NCBI RefSeq assembly: GCF_009362735.1
Contig: NZ_WHNP01000031.1
Coordinates: 1-64,000, forward strand
Length of the DNA: 64,000 bases
Origin: Paraburkholderia franconis
Lineage (GTDB): Bacteria; Pseudomonadota; Gammaproteobacteria; Burkholderiales; Burkholderiaceae
Reading direction: 5' to 3'
Shown here: one piece after another, positions 1 through 8,954 of the stretch
Position numbering within the stretch: the first letter of the stretch is position 1
Layout of the letters: the number at the start of each line of letters is the position of its first letter
Made by a program: the position numbers and the translations under genes
Notes under the pieces: model-generated
Told to the model about the DNA's origin: nothing
The model's database searches: none
The model's input: the letters and a program-made list of their open reading frames with translations, nothing else

Positions 1-175
1 CGACGGCGCGTTGCCCTTGCAAAGTCTTGACGTTCGCGAACCGCTCCATCAGCTCTGACAGCTCCGCTTCGATTGCTTGTTGAATCACTTGCCGCGCCCC
101 GTGACGAACCAATTCGTCCAAACCAAGCCCGACTCCCGATAGACCGACGACTGCTTTTTCCGTATCCTTGCTCAT
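1..175 (-). CDS. IS256-family transposase, N-terminal part (cut by window edge)
   Basis: Reading the minus strand from an ATG at 173-175 gives about 58 residues beginning MSKDTEKAVVGLSGVGLGLD, followed by ELVRHGARQVIQQAIEAELS. This matches the N-terminal segment of IS256/Mutator-type transposases, in particular the conserved 'GARQVIQQAIEAEL' helix. The catalytic DDE domain lies outside the window, so I cannot say whether the gene is intact. In that family the protein carries out cut-and-paste transposition of its own element. I did not find a convincing terminal inverted repeat upstream at 176-360. Its position next to decayed genes fits an accessory edge that has been reshuffled by insertion sequences. 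Confidence 0.7.
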   Translation of the reverse strand, partial: MSKDTEKAVVGLSGVGLGLDELVRHGARQVIQQAIEAELSELMERFANVKTLQGQRAV

Positions 176-361
176 GGTGGATGGTTTGATTTTTTGCTGG
201 TTTCCGACTTCGACAATCAGATTCTCAGCTGAAACCTCCACCGCTTTCAACTTCCCGCATCAACTCCCCCGTACACCAGATTCGACTTTAGCTCCCGCAT
301 CTCCTGGGCGAAAAGACACCCAACAACTCAAGCACGGTATCGAACTATCTGCCGATAGATG

Positions 362-665
362 CCAGCGTTAGGTGCGTCGATCATTGACGGCAAGAACGTC
401 GAGCTCCGGAGCACAATATGGGAAAATATCCGCGCGGTACGCAGCCGTCAGCTGGCCTTGGATCCAACCTAACAGCAATGTGGACGTTCCGCAGGGTATT
501 AAGGTTGTCAGCCCGACTACACGGAATTGCACTATCGGTATTATGGCCGAGTTCGGTTCATTCCCAGGTCTCACAGCCCCCAAACGGTCAGCATCGGCAT
601 TAATCAACATTCAATTGAGTACCTACTCGGTAACAGTCAATATCGCGAGCCAGTCGCCCACTTAA
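362..665 (+). pseudogene. Decayed fragment of a beta-helix (pectate-lyase-like) protein
   Basis: Pieces in all three plus-strand frames line up in order with the intact protein on the opposite strand at 1178-2209. 'IIDGKNVELRSTIWENI' (about 380-430) matches 'IISGKDILFDSPVWENI'. 'QPSAGL' (about 440-457) matches 'LPSAGL'. 'IKVVSPTTRNCTIGI' (about 500-545) matches 'IRIVRPTTRHCLIGI'. The frame changes at least twice within 150 bases and both ends are missing, so this is a degraded paralogue of the C-terminal third, not a gene. It indicates that the beta-helix family was once duplicated, in inverted orientation, at this locus. Confidence 0.7.
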
Positions 666-878
666 GTCAATCCTCAGTACGCCCGATTCGTCAGCTATAA
701 TTTGCGATAAGGTAGGGCCGTCAATCGAAGCGACCAATTCGACAACGATTAAATAATGCCTGACGCCTCAGTCCTGTTGGGGCAGTTTGCCTTAACGGCC
801 TTGGTGACGAACGGGAACCTCGTGGCGTGTATGCGGGGTCGGCAATCAACCCATTGCTTTCCAGAGAAAGGGACTTCT

Positions 879-1118
879 ATGACGATCGTCAGCATCATCG
901 GTGTGGTGCTTGTGTTGACGGTCGTCGTGCTTGCGTTACTGGCAGTTGTCGATATCCTGTTCGGGCTACGGGTGCGCAAGGGCAAGCGGGTTGGCCCAAA
1001 CGGTCGCGCGACATCGAGCGCTGCAGCCAATCCGCCTCGTTGCTTGAACCGTCTTTTTGACCGGCGCTCCGTGTCAGACCATGCCTGTGACAGGCCAAAT
1101 CGCCAGAGCCAAAAATAG
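879..1118 (+). CDS. Possible small single-span membrane protein
   Basis: An ATG at 879 follows a purine-rich stretch (gagaaaggg) at a plausible ribosome-binding distance and opens a 79-residue frame. It starts MTIVSIIGVVLVLTVVVLAL: residues 3-30 are strongly hydrophobic and would form one membrane helix. A basic segment (RVRKGKR) follows, and then a low-complexity tail that looks non-coding. The helix plus basic flank gives N-out/C-in topology by the positive-inside rule. There is no recognisable family. The tail, and the degraded sequence on both sides, make it possible that this is only a truncated piece of a larger membrane protein. Confidence 0.3.
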   Translation: MTIVSIIGVVLVLTVVVLALLAVVDILFGLRVRKGKRVGPNGRATSSAAANPPRCLNRLFDRRSVSDHACDRPNRQSQK

Positions 1119-1177
1119 TGCAGGATAGGCAGGCGCCCTCGATTCGGGCTGAATCTGCGTTGCTGCCCGTGTTTCAT

Positions 1178-2209
1178 TCAAGGGATCACCGTTCGATTGA
1201 CAACTTCAATGGTCGGCCCTCCCGGCCCGATGTCCGATGTCACGAACGGAACACGTCCAGACCTCCTCCACGTCGGCGAACGGCTCACAACGCGCCCGCT
1301 CACCGCACTCCCTTTTTCTCGCACGCCATACACGCTATAGGCTGCCTGAACACTTTCCTCGTCGCGGTGCTGATCAATTTCGATGTCAATGTCCTTGTGC
1401 ACGGCGCCGGGTAATGAGGAAAGGTAAACCAAGATGCCGATCAGGCAATGACGGGTCGTCGGACGAACGATGCGAATGCGCTCGAGCACGTCCTTATTGT
1501 CGTCAGGCTCGATGTCGAGACCCGCAGAAGGGAGTGTCCCGCCAATGTTTTCCCATACTGGACTGTCGAACAGAATATCCTTGCCACTGATGATGGAAAC
1601 GCCCTGCCGTCGGCATCCGCTTGCGTAGTGATTGAATACGCGAATGCACGTGCTATAGGAGTTCGGTCTGGTATAACTGTTGGCAATGTAGATTCCATCG
1701 CCCCAGCAGTCGGTTGTCACAGGCGACTCGATTCTGATATCAGCGCTTCCGGCTATCGAAATGCCCATGCCGAATCCAGCCCCGCTAGGATTTTTGACGG
1801 CCGCGTTCAGTTGCCTGCTGCCGGACAGGCGCGGGTTTTCGAGCAAGACATGTTGTATGTCCCACGCTCTCATCATCTGGTAATCGGCCGTATTGTGCGC
1901 AAGCAAGCTGATTGACGCACCCGGCGCGAACTGGACATGACTATTGGTGCGCAAGGTCAGGCCCGTTGCATCAATCCTGCAGTCACCGGTTATCAGAAGG
2001 GTCTTTCCAACCGATTCATCAATGGCGCGCTGTAGCGCAAACCTGTCATTCGTTTTACCGTCCCCCTTTGTCCCGAACGCGCTGTCCACAACGACAGCTG
2101 TGTGCTGTGTCCGGGACGGGCGTCGCGGCTCACCTCTGGCAACACTGTTAATTCGTGCGAGCATCATGTTCAGCGCGATGCACTGTAGCGCACAACGTCT
2201 GCTGATCAT
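1178..2209 (-). CDS. Right-handed beta-helix protein, pectate-lyase-like, probably exported
   Basis: 343 residues. After a short N-terminal stretch with some hydrophobic character (ALQCIALNMMLA), the motif 'DSAFGTKGDGKTNDRFALQRAID' at about residues 43-65 is typical of the pectate-lyase-3 / phage-tailspike class of parallel beta-helices ('vkdFGAkGDGvtDDt.AiqkAi'). The middle shows the ladder-like repeats of such folds (ADIRIESPVTTDCWGDGIYI; KDILFDSPVWENI; RIRIVRPTTRHCLIGIL). Proteins of this class bind or cleave polysaccharides. Beside surface-polysaccharide genes it could be a glycan lyase or an epimerase-like modifier, but no catalytic residues can be assigned. A decayed inverted partial copy lies at 362-665. 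It is divergent from the galE remnant that begins about 70 bases away. Confidence 0.6.
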   Translation of the reverse strand: MISRRCALQCIALNMMLARINSVARGEPRRPSRTQHTAVVVDSAFGTKGDGKTNDRFALQRAIDESVGKTLLITGDCRIDATGLTLRTNSHVQFAPGASISLLAHNTADYQMMRAWDIQHVLLENPRLSGSRQLNAAVKNPSGAGFGMGISIAGSADIRIESPVTTDCWGDGIYIANSYTRPNSYSTCIRVFNHYASGCRRQGVSIISGKDILFDSPVWENIGGTLPSAGLDIEPDDNKDVLERIRIVRPTTRHCLIGILVYLSSLPGAVHKDIDIEIDQHRDEESVQAAYSVYGVREKGSAVSGRVVSRSPTWRRSGRVPFVTSDIGPGGPTIEVVNRTVIP

Positions 2210-2279
2210 TTCTATCTCCAGAACATACGAATTGAGCGAAGACCAGGCATGCTTATGGAAGAGCGCTATGTCCGCATCA

Positions 2280-3233
2280 TGCTACAGGAACAACGGCCTC
2301 ATGGTCGTGATCGACAAGCTCGTGAACAGCAAAGCGAATCGATCGGGCGCGTCGAGAAGATCACCGGCAAGAAGATCGCGTTCTACGAAGCGAACGTGCG
2401 CGACGAAGCCACGCTCGACACGATCTTCGACCAACACCCCATCACGGGCGCGATCCACTTTGCGGCGCTAAAGGCCGTTGGCGAATCGGTCGCGAAGCCG
2501 ATCGAGTACTACCGCAACAACATCGACGGCCTGCTCGTGCTGCTCGACATGATGCGCGCGCGCAATGTGAAGCAGTTCGTGTTCTGCTCGTCGGCAACGG
2601 TGTACGGCGTGCCGGAAATCTCACCGATCGACGAAACGTTCCCGCTGTCGGCGACCAACCCGTATGGCCAGAGCAAGCTGATCGCCGAACAGATCCTGCG
2701 CGACCTCGAAGTGTGCGACCCGTCGTGGCGCATCGGAGTGCTGCGTTACTTCAATCCCGTCGGCGCGCATGAAAGCGGGCTGATCGGCGAAGAGCCCGGC
2801 GGCATTCCGAACAACCTGATGCCGTATGTCGCGCAGGTGGCCGTAGGCAAGCTCGACAAGTTGCGCGTGTTCGGCGGCGACTACGACACGCCGGACGGCA
2901 CGGGCGTGCGCGACTACATTCACGTCGTTGATCCGGCGCGCGGGCATATCGCGGCACTCGTATGCGCTCGTCAAATGCGACGCGAGCTTTGTCGTGAATC
3001 TCGGCACGGGCCAAGGCTATAGCGTGCTGGAAATCGTGAAGGCCTTCGAGAAGGCATCCGGCAAGCCGGTGCCGTACGAGATTGTCGCGCGCCGTCCGGC
3101 CGATGTCGCGCAGTGCTTCGCGAATCCGGCGAAGGCGCTCGACGTGATCGGCTGGAGCGCGCAGTTCGACATCGAGCGCATGTGCGTCGATCATTGGCGC
3201 TGGCAGGCGCAGAATCCGCGGAGGTTCGAGTGA
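2280..3233 (+). pseudogene. galE: Truncated, frameshifted UDP-glucose 4-epimerase
   Basis: Translation gives a clear GalE: 'FAALKAVGESVAKPIEYY', 'SSATVYG', 'NPYGQSKLIAEQIL' (the YxxxK active site), 'RYFNPVGAHESGLIGE' and 'GTGVRDYIHVVD'. Three defects are visible. (a) The N-terminal Rossmann segment with the GxxGxxG NAD motif is absent: the similarity starts at 'NNGLMVVIDKLVNSKA' (about 2287). (b) The frame changes near 2330, before 'ESIGRVEKITGKK'. (c) The frame changes again near 2955-2960, after 'GHIAAL', and the C-terminal 'YALVKCDASFVVNLGTGQGY...' continues in another frame to 3233. The protein cannot be functional as read. Functional GalE interconverts UDP-glucose and UDP-galactose. Sequencing error could explain one shift but not the missing N-terminus. 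Confidence 0.85.
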
Positions 3234-4200
3234 GCGTGGGGCGTGGCAGGGATGCGTCACCGCGCGCGCATCCCGCCACCTTCGTCCCGTCAATGTTCAT
3301 GTCTGGCTGCTGTGCCCTGTGCGCAAGCCGAATGACACTGCGCATTCGGCCTCTTTTCTCCGCGACGCGCATCCTTTGATCGCTAATGCCGCGAGATGTT
3401 TGCGTGGGACGGCGTTCTCAGGTGTCAAACGCGTGGCATCTCCACATGTTTTGGCTGTTCTGGCTTAGAAGAGGCCTCAAGATTTTTGCGCAACAGCCGA
3501 AATCCCAGACGTGAAAATCAGCGCAACGTCGGCCGGATTCCAAGCATCTGTAAAATGGCGGTCTGGATCGCGACCGTCCCGTCCGGCGCAGCATGGCTCG
3601 TAGACGGACATCGAAGATTGCCCCCATGAAGAATTTTTTCGACAGCGGCCTCGCGCAGCGCTACGGCTACGGCATCGCTGTGTACATCGCCGCCAGAACC
3701 GCCGACCTGCAGCGCGGCATCGAACGACAAATGTCCAACGCCGCGCCGCAGGCCGGCGCCCGCTCGAAGACGCGCAAGTTGAAGAGATCGTCTCTATCCT
3801 GCGTAGCAAAGGAGGAGACATTCCCGCCGAACCGAGCGCGGACGGCGCCCGTTTATCGGACGCAGATGCAACTGGTTGACTGACCTCGTCACAGGATCTT
3901 TTCATCGGTCCATTTTCACTTCTGTTTCCTCTCGCGGCACGTTGCTTGCAACGCCTTAAAAGGGCATTTCCGCTGTTTTCCGGCGGGCGACCCTGACCGT
4001 CGCCCGTCGCGATCACGCGTAGCCTCGACACGCTTTCAGGGCCCAGCGTGGTGGATTCCACGTTGATACGTTACTGGCTGGTCCCGCAGTCTGTGGTTCG
4101 ACGCACAGATATCCGGTTGCGCAACTGCTGCAATGAGCGCGAACAACGGCGTGGCGGCAAATCGATTCCGAGCGCGCTGCGGCGCTTGCCCGGAGGAAAC
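3234..4200 (+). other. About 970 bp without an intact gene; weak coding-like remnant
   Basis: I see no complete gene here. Between about 3626 and 3883 the plus strand keeps Burkholderia-like codon bias but switches frame: one frame reads MKNFFDSGLAQRYGYGIAVY and, after about 3755, a different one reads RPLEDAQVEEIVSILRSKGG. That is what a frameshifted gene tail would look like, but I do not recognise the family. The part immediately before 4201 must hold the promoter of the manC-type gene. A Shine-Dalgarno cggaggaa lies at about 4190-4198. Confidence 0.4.
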
Positions 4201-5742
4201 ATGAACGTCATCGCAGAAAAGATTTCCCGCGCGTCCGCGGGTCACGAGACGCAGCCCGCTTGCATCATCCAGCCCGTCGTGCTGGCGGGGGGCTCAGGCA
4301 CGCGTCTGTGGCCGCTGTCGCGCGAGCAATGCCCGAAACAGCTGATCGGCCTGACGAGCGACGAATCGCTGCTCGAAGCCACTTTGCGCAGAACGGAAGG
4401 GCTGCGCGTGCCCACACCTGGCCTTCCGACCCAACACATCGTGAGGACGCAGCGTGCGCTCGTCGTCTGCAGCGAAGAACTGCGGCTGCCGACCCGCGAA
4501 CGGCTCGAACGCTGCGCGTGCGAATCGCGCGTCGTGCTCGAACCCGTGCCGCGCAACACGGCGCCCGCGCTGACGGTCGCCGCGCTGGCCGCGCTCGCGG
4601 ACGCGCCGCAAGGCGAAGACCCCGTTCTCGTCGTGATGCCCGCCGATCATCTGATCGTCGATGAGGCCGCGTTCGCCGCGACGCTGCAGCAGGCCGTCCA
4701 GCACGCGCTGCACGATGCGATCGTCGCGCTGGGCGTGCCACCCGAGCGCGCGGAAACGGGCTACGGCTACATCAAGACGGGACTACCCGCCGACGCGCCC
4801 GGCGCACGGCCCATCGAGCGCTTCGTCGAAAAGCCCGCGCAGGAAACGGCCGAGCGCTACGTCGCGTCGGGCGAGTACTGGTGGAACAGCGGCATCTTCG
4901 TGATGCGCGCCTCGGTGTGGCTAGCGGCAATCGCTTCGTGCCGGCCCGACATCGCGGCCGCATGCCGCACAGCGTATGACGACGCGTGCACCGATCGCGA
5001 CGGCGCGTTGATGATCGACCGCGCTGCGTTCACCGCATGTCCGAGCGATTCGATCGACTATGCGGTGATGGAACGCATCGGCGACGATCCGAAGCTGACG
5101 GGCATCATTGTGCCGCTGACGGCGGGCTGGTCCGACGTCGGCGCATGGGACGCTGTCTGGAACATCAGCGAGAAGGATGCGGCAGGCAACGTCGCGCGCG
5201 GCCGCGTGCTGCTGGAGAGCGCGACCGACACGTACGCGCATTCCGAAGGACGCCTCGTCGCGTGTGTCGGCGTGACGGGCGTCGTGGTGGTCGAGACGGC
5301 CGATGCCGTGCTCGTCGCCGCGAAAGACCGCGTGCAGGACGTCAAGGCGATCGTGAACCGGCTGAATGCCGCGAAGGACACGGAAGCGAAAGTGCATCGG
5401 AAAGTCGAGCGGCCGTGGGGCTGCTACGACTCGATCGATCGCGGCGACCGCTTTCAGGTGAAGCGGATCGTCGTGAAGCCGGGCGGGCGGCTATCGTTGC
5501 AGATGCATCATCATCGCGCTGAACACTGGATCGTCGTGCGCGGTACCGCGCGCGTAACGCGCAGCGACGAAACGTTTCTGCTGACCGAAAACCAGTCGAC
5601 CTACATTCCGCTCGGCGTGAAGCACCGGCTGGAAAATCCGGGCAAGACGCCGCTCGAGATCATCGAGGTGCAGTCGGGCGGTTATCTGGGCGAAGACGAT
5701 ATCGTGCGGTTCGACGATCAGTACGGGCGCACCGGAGTCTAG
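4201..5742 (+). CDS. manC: Mannose-1-phosphate guanylyltransferase / mannose-6-phosphate isomerase (ManC/AlgA type)
   Basis: 513 residues. The start at 4201 was chosen because cggaggaa precedes it at about 4190-4198. The N-terminal nucleotidyltransferase domain has the pyrophosphorylase signature GGSGTRLWPLSR at residues 30-41, then 'PADHLI' and 'FVEKP' (substrate loop). A C-terminal cupin starts at about residue 404 (RPWGCYDSI), with the histidine-rich metal site 'MHHHRAEHW' near 434. The bifunctional family converts fructose-6-P to mannose-6-P and mannose-1-P plus GTP to GDP-mannose. GDP-mannose would feed mannose, rhamnose or deoxyhexose residues of the surface polysaccharide; RMD-like reductases at 25964 and 48583 are possible downstream users. 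It stands alone, flanked by degraded DNA. Confidence 0.92.
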   Translation: MNVIAEKISRASAGHETQPACIIQPVVLAGGSGTRLWPLSREQCPKQLIGLTSDESLLEATLRRTEGLRVPTPGLPTQHIVRTQRALVVCSEELRLPTRERLERCACESRVVLEPVPRNTAPALTVAALAALADAPQGEDPVLVVMPADHLIVDEAAFAATLQQAVQHALHDAIVALGVPPERAETGYGYIKTGLPADAPGARPIERFVEKPAQETAERYVASGEYWWNSGIFVMRASVWLAAIASCRPDIAAACRTAYDDACTDRDGALMIDRAAFTACPSDSIDYAVMERIGDDPKLTGIIVPLTAGWSDVGAWDAVWNISEKDAAGNVARGRVLLESATDTYAHSEGRLVACVGVTGVVVVETADAVLVAAKDRVQDVKAIVNRLNAAKDTEAKVHRKVERPWGCYDSIDRGDRFQVKRIVVKPGGRLSLQMHHHRAEHWIVVRGTARVTRSDETFLLTENQSTYIPLGVKHRLENPGKTPLEIIEVQSGGYLGEDDIVRFDDQYGRTGV

Positions 5743-6136
5743 CGGCAGGCCTGTCTGGTGAAATGCGGCGCAGGCACGCGCCAAGCGTTACAGCAACGCC
5801 GCATCTTCGGAAACACGGATGAAAACAAACGGGCGCGACGGAGCTGAATTGTCATCCCGAGCGTCGACGGAGGGCACTGCATCCGTCTAAGTAACGACCT
5901 GTCAATCGAGAAATGAGATTGCCACACGCGCAGGTGCGACTTCGAGACGGGCCGACCAAAACCGTTCCGTGCAGGAATTAGCGGGGTACGCGCGGCTGCC
6001 GACGTGCGCGATCCGCTTTACGTCCGAGATTGCACATGTGCGCACCATATGCACAAATCGCAGCCGTCAGAACCAACGCAACAACACCGAAACCCATCGT
6101 CGTTCTCCGTTTCGATAATTCAAGGTCAGGATAGCC
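5743..6136. other. Non-coding interval after manC
   Basis: About 390 bp in which I see no convincing gene, terminator hairpin or RNA. The composition is still G+C-rich up to about 6060 and then becomes mixed near the transposase remnant. Confidence 0.4.
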
Positions 6137-6364
6137 TCAATTCTGCTTGAAATACAGCTTCCCAGAAAGCCCATCTTGAGCTCGATTTCTCGCCTGCAGC
6201 ATCCCGTTGACCGTGGCCACCATGCCGGACGAGAACCCATGCGCTTCAAGCCGGTGCCGGAATCGCGTAATCGTGCTCTCGTCAGGCAATCGGGAATGTC
6301 GCCCAGTGATTCTCAACCGCCATCGCGATATAGGCTGCTTCGCCATTGCCGACCAGGTTTGCAA
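6137..6364 (-). pseudogene. IS5-family transposase remnant
   Basis: The minus-strand frame reads MQTWSAMAKQPISRWRLRIT, then 'RHSRLPDESTITRFRHRLEAHG' and 'ATVNGMLQARN'. 'LPDESTITRFRHRLE' is the hallmark N-terminal block of IS5-group DDE transposases. Translation becomes unrelated after about residue 62 and stops before the first catalytic aspartate, so only a fragment of the N-terminal third remains. It shows an old insertion-sequence event between manC and the chemoreceptor; no matching ends were recognised. Confidence 0.7.
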
Positions 6365-6421
6365 CCGCGACTCGTCATATCTGCCTAGTTACTGCGGCTC
6401 TGCGATCACAACAAACCGTAA

Positions 6422-6450
6422 AGCAAAAACGGCCCCCGGTAGGGAGCCGC
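6422..6450 (-). terminator. Rho-independent terminator for the small-membrane-protein pair
   Basis: On the minus strand, an 8-bp stem CGGCTCCC/GGGGGCCG (one G-T pair; 6430-6437 with 6442-6449) with a four-base loop is followed directly by a run of five T residues (A-run at 6425-6429 on the plus strand). It begins 19 bases after the stop of the gene ending at 6469, which supports that gene being real and transcribed leftward. Confidence 0.75.
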
Positions 6451-6468
6451 TTTCATGCTGCGCTTCGT

Positions 6469-6729
6469 TTATTTCATGATCGCCAGACAGACCGCCACGA
6501 CGATGGCGAACACCTTCCACATACGCCACAGTTCGCTGGACCAGATCGCGCCTGCCGCGCCTGTGAGAAGCAACACAACGCACAGGTTGTTGTTCACATG
6601 CATGCTCGCGAGCATGGCGGCGAACCACCACAGCGCGAGCGATACGACAAAGATAATTGCCCTGCGCGCGAAGAAAGGCAGCGCCATGAACTTCACGTAG
6701 GACAACGTCAGCCAGTCCGCAGCGCGCAT
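6469..6729 (-). CDS. Small membrane protein, unknown function
   Basis: 86 residues beginning MRAADWLTLSYVKFMALPFF. Hydrophobic stretches at about 22-41 (AIIFVVSLALWWFAAMLASM), 46-62 and 69-84 suggest two to three membrane helices. The start lies directly after the stop of the 39-residue gene upstream (TAA then ATG with no gap), with a strong GGAGGAG Shine-Dalgarno inside the end of that gene. The two are therefore translationally coupled. A terminator follows at 6422-6450. The size and pairing recall holin-like or prophage-borne membrane proteins, but there is no lysis gene nearby and I do not assign a function. Confidence 0.6.
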   Translation of the reverse strand: MRAADWLTLSYVKFMALPFFARRAIIFVVSLALWWFAAMLASMHVNNNLCVVLLLTGAAGAIWSSELWRMWKVFAIVVAVCLAIMK

Positions 6730-6849
6730 TTACTCCTCCGACTTGTTGTTCTTGGAATATTCGGTGACATCGAAGCTGTACCAGCCTGCGACGCCAGACG
6801 CGGCAAGCGACGCGAGAAAGAGCCGCGAGATTTCGATCAGTGCCAGCAT
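6730..6849 (-). CDS. Very small membrane-anchored protein (39 residues)
   Basis: Starts at the ATG at 6847-6849 after gaggtgga. The protein runs MLALIEISRLFLASLAASGV, then AGWYSFDVTEYSKNNKSEE. Residues 1-22 can form one membrane helix; the C-terminal half is polar and acidic. Its stop codon abuts the start of the downstream membrane protein, and its last codons supply that gene's ribosome-binding site. The coupled pair looks like a genuine small operon with its own terminator. No known family is recognised. Small ORFs like this are usually missed by gene callers. Confidence 0.55.
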   Translation of the reverse strand: MLALIEISRLFLASLAASGVAGWYSFDVTEYSKNNKSEE

Positions 6850-7189
6850 ATTTCCACCTCGGTAGTGAAGGCTCCCATGCATCGCGCCTCGCGCGATGAA
6901 CACCAGAGTCAGACCTATCGTGGCTTCTCTGTAGCGAAGTCAAGTCTCCATCCGAACGAGACCGTGCTAGTGCTGATATGTATTGCCCGGTTTTCTGGGC
7001 TCAAACAAAAATGCATGAGGTATTGTCGAATTTCTAACCAACAGCCCCTCCGCATCAGGCTGTCAAGAGAGTCGCTGCCTTCAGACGTCACTCGTTGGGC
7101 CAAGTCAAGAGCGTAGCGTGAAACAGGTCAGCTATTCGGGAGGCGACGACCTCGCAAGACCTGGAAGACTTGTCCGGACGTCTGAAGCT
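6850..7189. other. Intergenic interval before the chemoreceptor 3' end
   Basis: About 340 bp between the small membrane-protein pair (whose promoter should lie at its left edge) and the end of the chemoreceptor gene. I see no supported gene, RNA or clear hairpin terminator. Confidence 0.4.
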
Positions 7190-8755
7190 TCAGGCAACGC
7201 CAGCAGCGGCCTCCACGCGAAACACCGCCACCGCCTCGCGCAGTACTATCGCCTGCGCTTCGAGTGATTTCGCGGCGGCCGCCGCCTGTTGCACAAGCGC
7301 CGCATTCTGCTGCGTCACTTCGTCGATCTGGCCGATCGCCTTGTTGATCTGCTCGATGCCGTCGCTCTGCTCGTGCGCGGCGCTTTCGATCTCCGTCATG
7401 ATGCCCGTCACGCGCTCGACGGAGGCCATCGCTTCCTGCATCGTCTTGCGCGCATCGGCGACGAGCGACGCGCCCTGCTCGACCTGCGCCGTCGAATCGC
7501 CGATCAGATCGCGAATCTCCTTCGCCGCGGCCGCCGAGCGCTGCGCGAGCGCGCGCACTTCCGATGCCACGACGGCGAAGCCGCGTCCCTGCTCGCCCGC
7601 GCGCGCCGCCTCGACGGCCGCGTTCAGCGCGAGGATGTTGGTCTGAAACGCGATACCCTCGATGATGCCGATGATCTCGCCGACCTTGCGCGACGAACCG
7701 GTGATGCCATCCATCGTTTCTGTCACGCGCGTGACCACATCGCTGCCGCGCACGACCGTCTCCAGCGCGCCTTGCGCGAGAAGGTTCGCCAGCTTCGCAT
7801 TGTCGGTGTTCTGCTTGACGGTAGCCGACAGCTCTTCCATGCTCGCCGCCGTCTGCTGGAGCGCGGCCGCCTGCTGCTCGGTACGGCTCGACAGATCGGC
7901 ATTGCCGGCGGCGATTTCGTTCGCGCCCAGCGTGATCGACTGCGTGCTGCCGCGCACTTTCGACACGGTTTCGACGAGCCCGTCGCGCATCTGAGCGAGC
8001 GCCTGCAGCAACTGACCCATTTCGTTGCGCGAGCGCACCTTGACGGTCGAAGTCAGATCGCCTTCGGCCATGCTGCGGAAGTGGCGGATCGTCTGGTTCA
8101 CGGGCTTCACAACGGCGGCGGAAAGACCGGCGCGCGCCAACGCGCCCACCACGATAGCCACCACGCCGATCGCGATGAAGATGCCTGTCGAGATCCTGAA
8201 GCGCTGGCTCAGTTGCTCCGCCTGGCGCTGCCGGTTGTCGGCGTGCGCGTGCCTGAGCGCGTCGATCGCCTTCGCATAGATGCCGTAGTAATGGTCGCCC
8301 GTTTCGCCCTGAATCGTGCGGAACGTGTTGAAGTCGTTATCGACGAGGGCCTTGTGCTCCGGCTCGATCGCCTGATTGACGAGCGCCATGCGTGCGTCCG
8401 CGACTGTCTGCGCAAGCTTGCGCTCTTGGTCGCTGCCGAACGGGCCAGCCATGTAGACGCGGAACTCGTCGTTCGACGCTTCGAGCATCTTGTGCGCGGC
8501 CGCGAGCAGCCCGTCCGTCTCCTTGCCGACGCTGAAGAGCGTCTCGTAGCTGCCGAGTGACAGTCGGACCTGCAACAGCTTCTCCGAACTCGACGCGAGC
8601 GCACTCATCGCCGCCGAAGTCTGCTGCACGTTCTGCAGACCATCGTTGCTGAATTTCAGCGCGCCCCAACCGACGCCGATCACCGTCAAAAGAAGCGCTG
8701 CGAATACACAGATGACGAGCGTCAGTCCTTGTCGGATAGTGAGGTTGTTGAGCAT
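7190..8755 (-). CDS. Methyl-accepting chemotaxis protein
   Basis: 521 residues with the complete Tar-like layout. TM1 is at about 10-32 (LTLVICVFAALLLTVIGVGW). A periplasmic four-helix ligand-binding region of about 150 residues follows. TM2 is at about 189-212, a HAMP domain follows to about 265 (VKPVNQTIRHFRSMAEGDLT), and then the long cytoplasmic coiled coil. The signalling hairpin tip reads 'IEGIAFQTNILALNAAVEAARAG' and 'GFAVVASEVRALAQRSAAAA', the most conserved part of the family. It would bind a small ligand in the periplasm and control CheA through CheW. No C-terminal CheR-binding pentapeptide is visible. No other che gene is nearby, so it is an orphan receptor. The ligand cannot be read from sequence. 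Confidence 0.93.
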   Translation of the reverse strand: MLNNLTIRQGLTLVICVFAALLLTVIGVGWGALKFSNDGLQNVQQTSAAMSALASSSEKLLQVRLSLGSYETLFSVGKETDGLLAAAHKMLEASNDEFRVYMAGPFGSDQERKLAQTVADARMALVNQAIEPEHKALVDNDFNTFRTIQGETGDHYYGIYAKAIDALRHAHADNRQRQAEQLSQRFRISTGIFIAIGVVAIVVGALARAGLSAAVVKPVNQTIRHFRSMAEGDLTSTVKVRSRNEMGQLLQALAQMRDGLVETVSKVRGSTQSITLGANEIAAGNADLSSRTEQQAAALQQTAASMEELSATVKQNTDNAKLANLLAQGALETVVRGSDVVTRVTETMDGITGSSRKVGEIIGIIEGIAFQTNILALNAAVEAARAGEQGRGFAVVASEVRALAQRSAAAAKEIRDLIGDSTAQVEQGASLVADARKTMQEAMASVERVTGIMTEIESAAHEQSDGIEQINKAIGQIDEVTQQNAALVQQAAAAAKSLEAQAIVLREAVAVFRVEAAAGVA

Positions 8756-8919
8756 GGAGAGTCCGTGACATGCGATAGGCAGCCGGGATGGCGGCCCCGT
8801 CGATGGCTAACGGCAACGGCTCACGTGTTCTGGATAGGGAGAATCCATGACGCAGCATGTGGGATGGCGCGTGCCGGGCACGCGTCGTCAACCCGTCCGG
8901 GCGCGCTGCGTTTCATTTG

Positions 8920-8925
8920 TATAAT
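8920..8925 (+). promoter_or_regulatory. Possible -10 element upstream of the WecA-like gene
   Basis: A perfect TATAAT sits 29 bases before the ATG at 8955, in an otherwise G+C-rich divergent spacer shared with the chemoreceptor gene. No good -35 hexamer is found 16-18 bases further upstream, so this is only a candidate. Confidence 0.3.
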
Positions 8926-8954
8926 CCCCCGTTTGCTTTCCGGCCCCCACTTTC

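Noticed and set aside
7289..8560. 423-residue open frame opposite the chemoreceptor
   Set aside because: Composition (Arg/His/Asp-rich) is that of an antisense shadow; the chemoreceptor is unambiguous.
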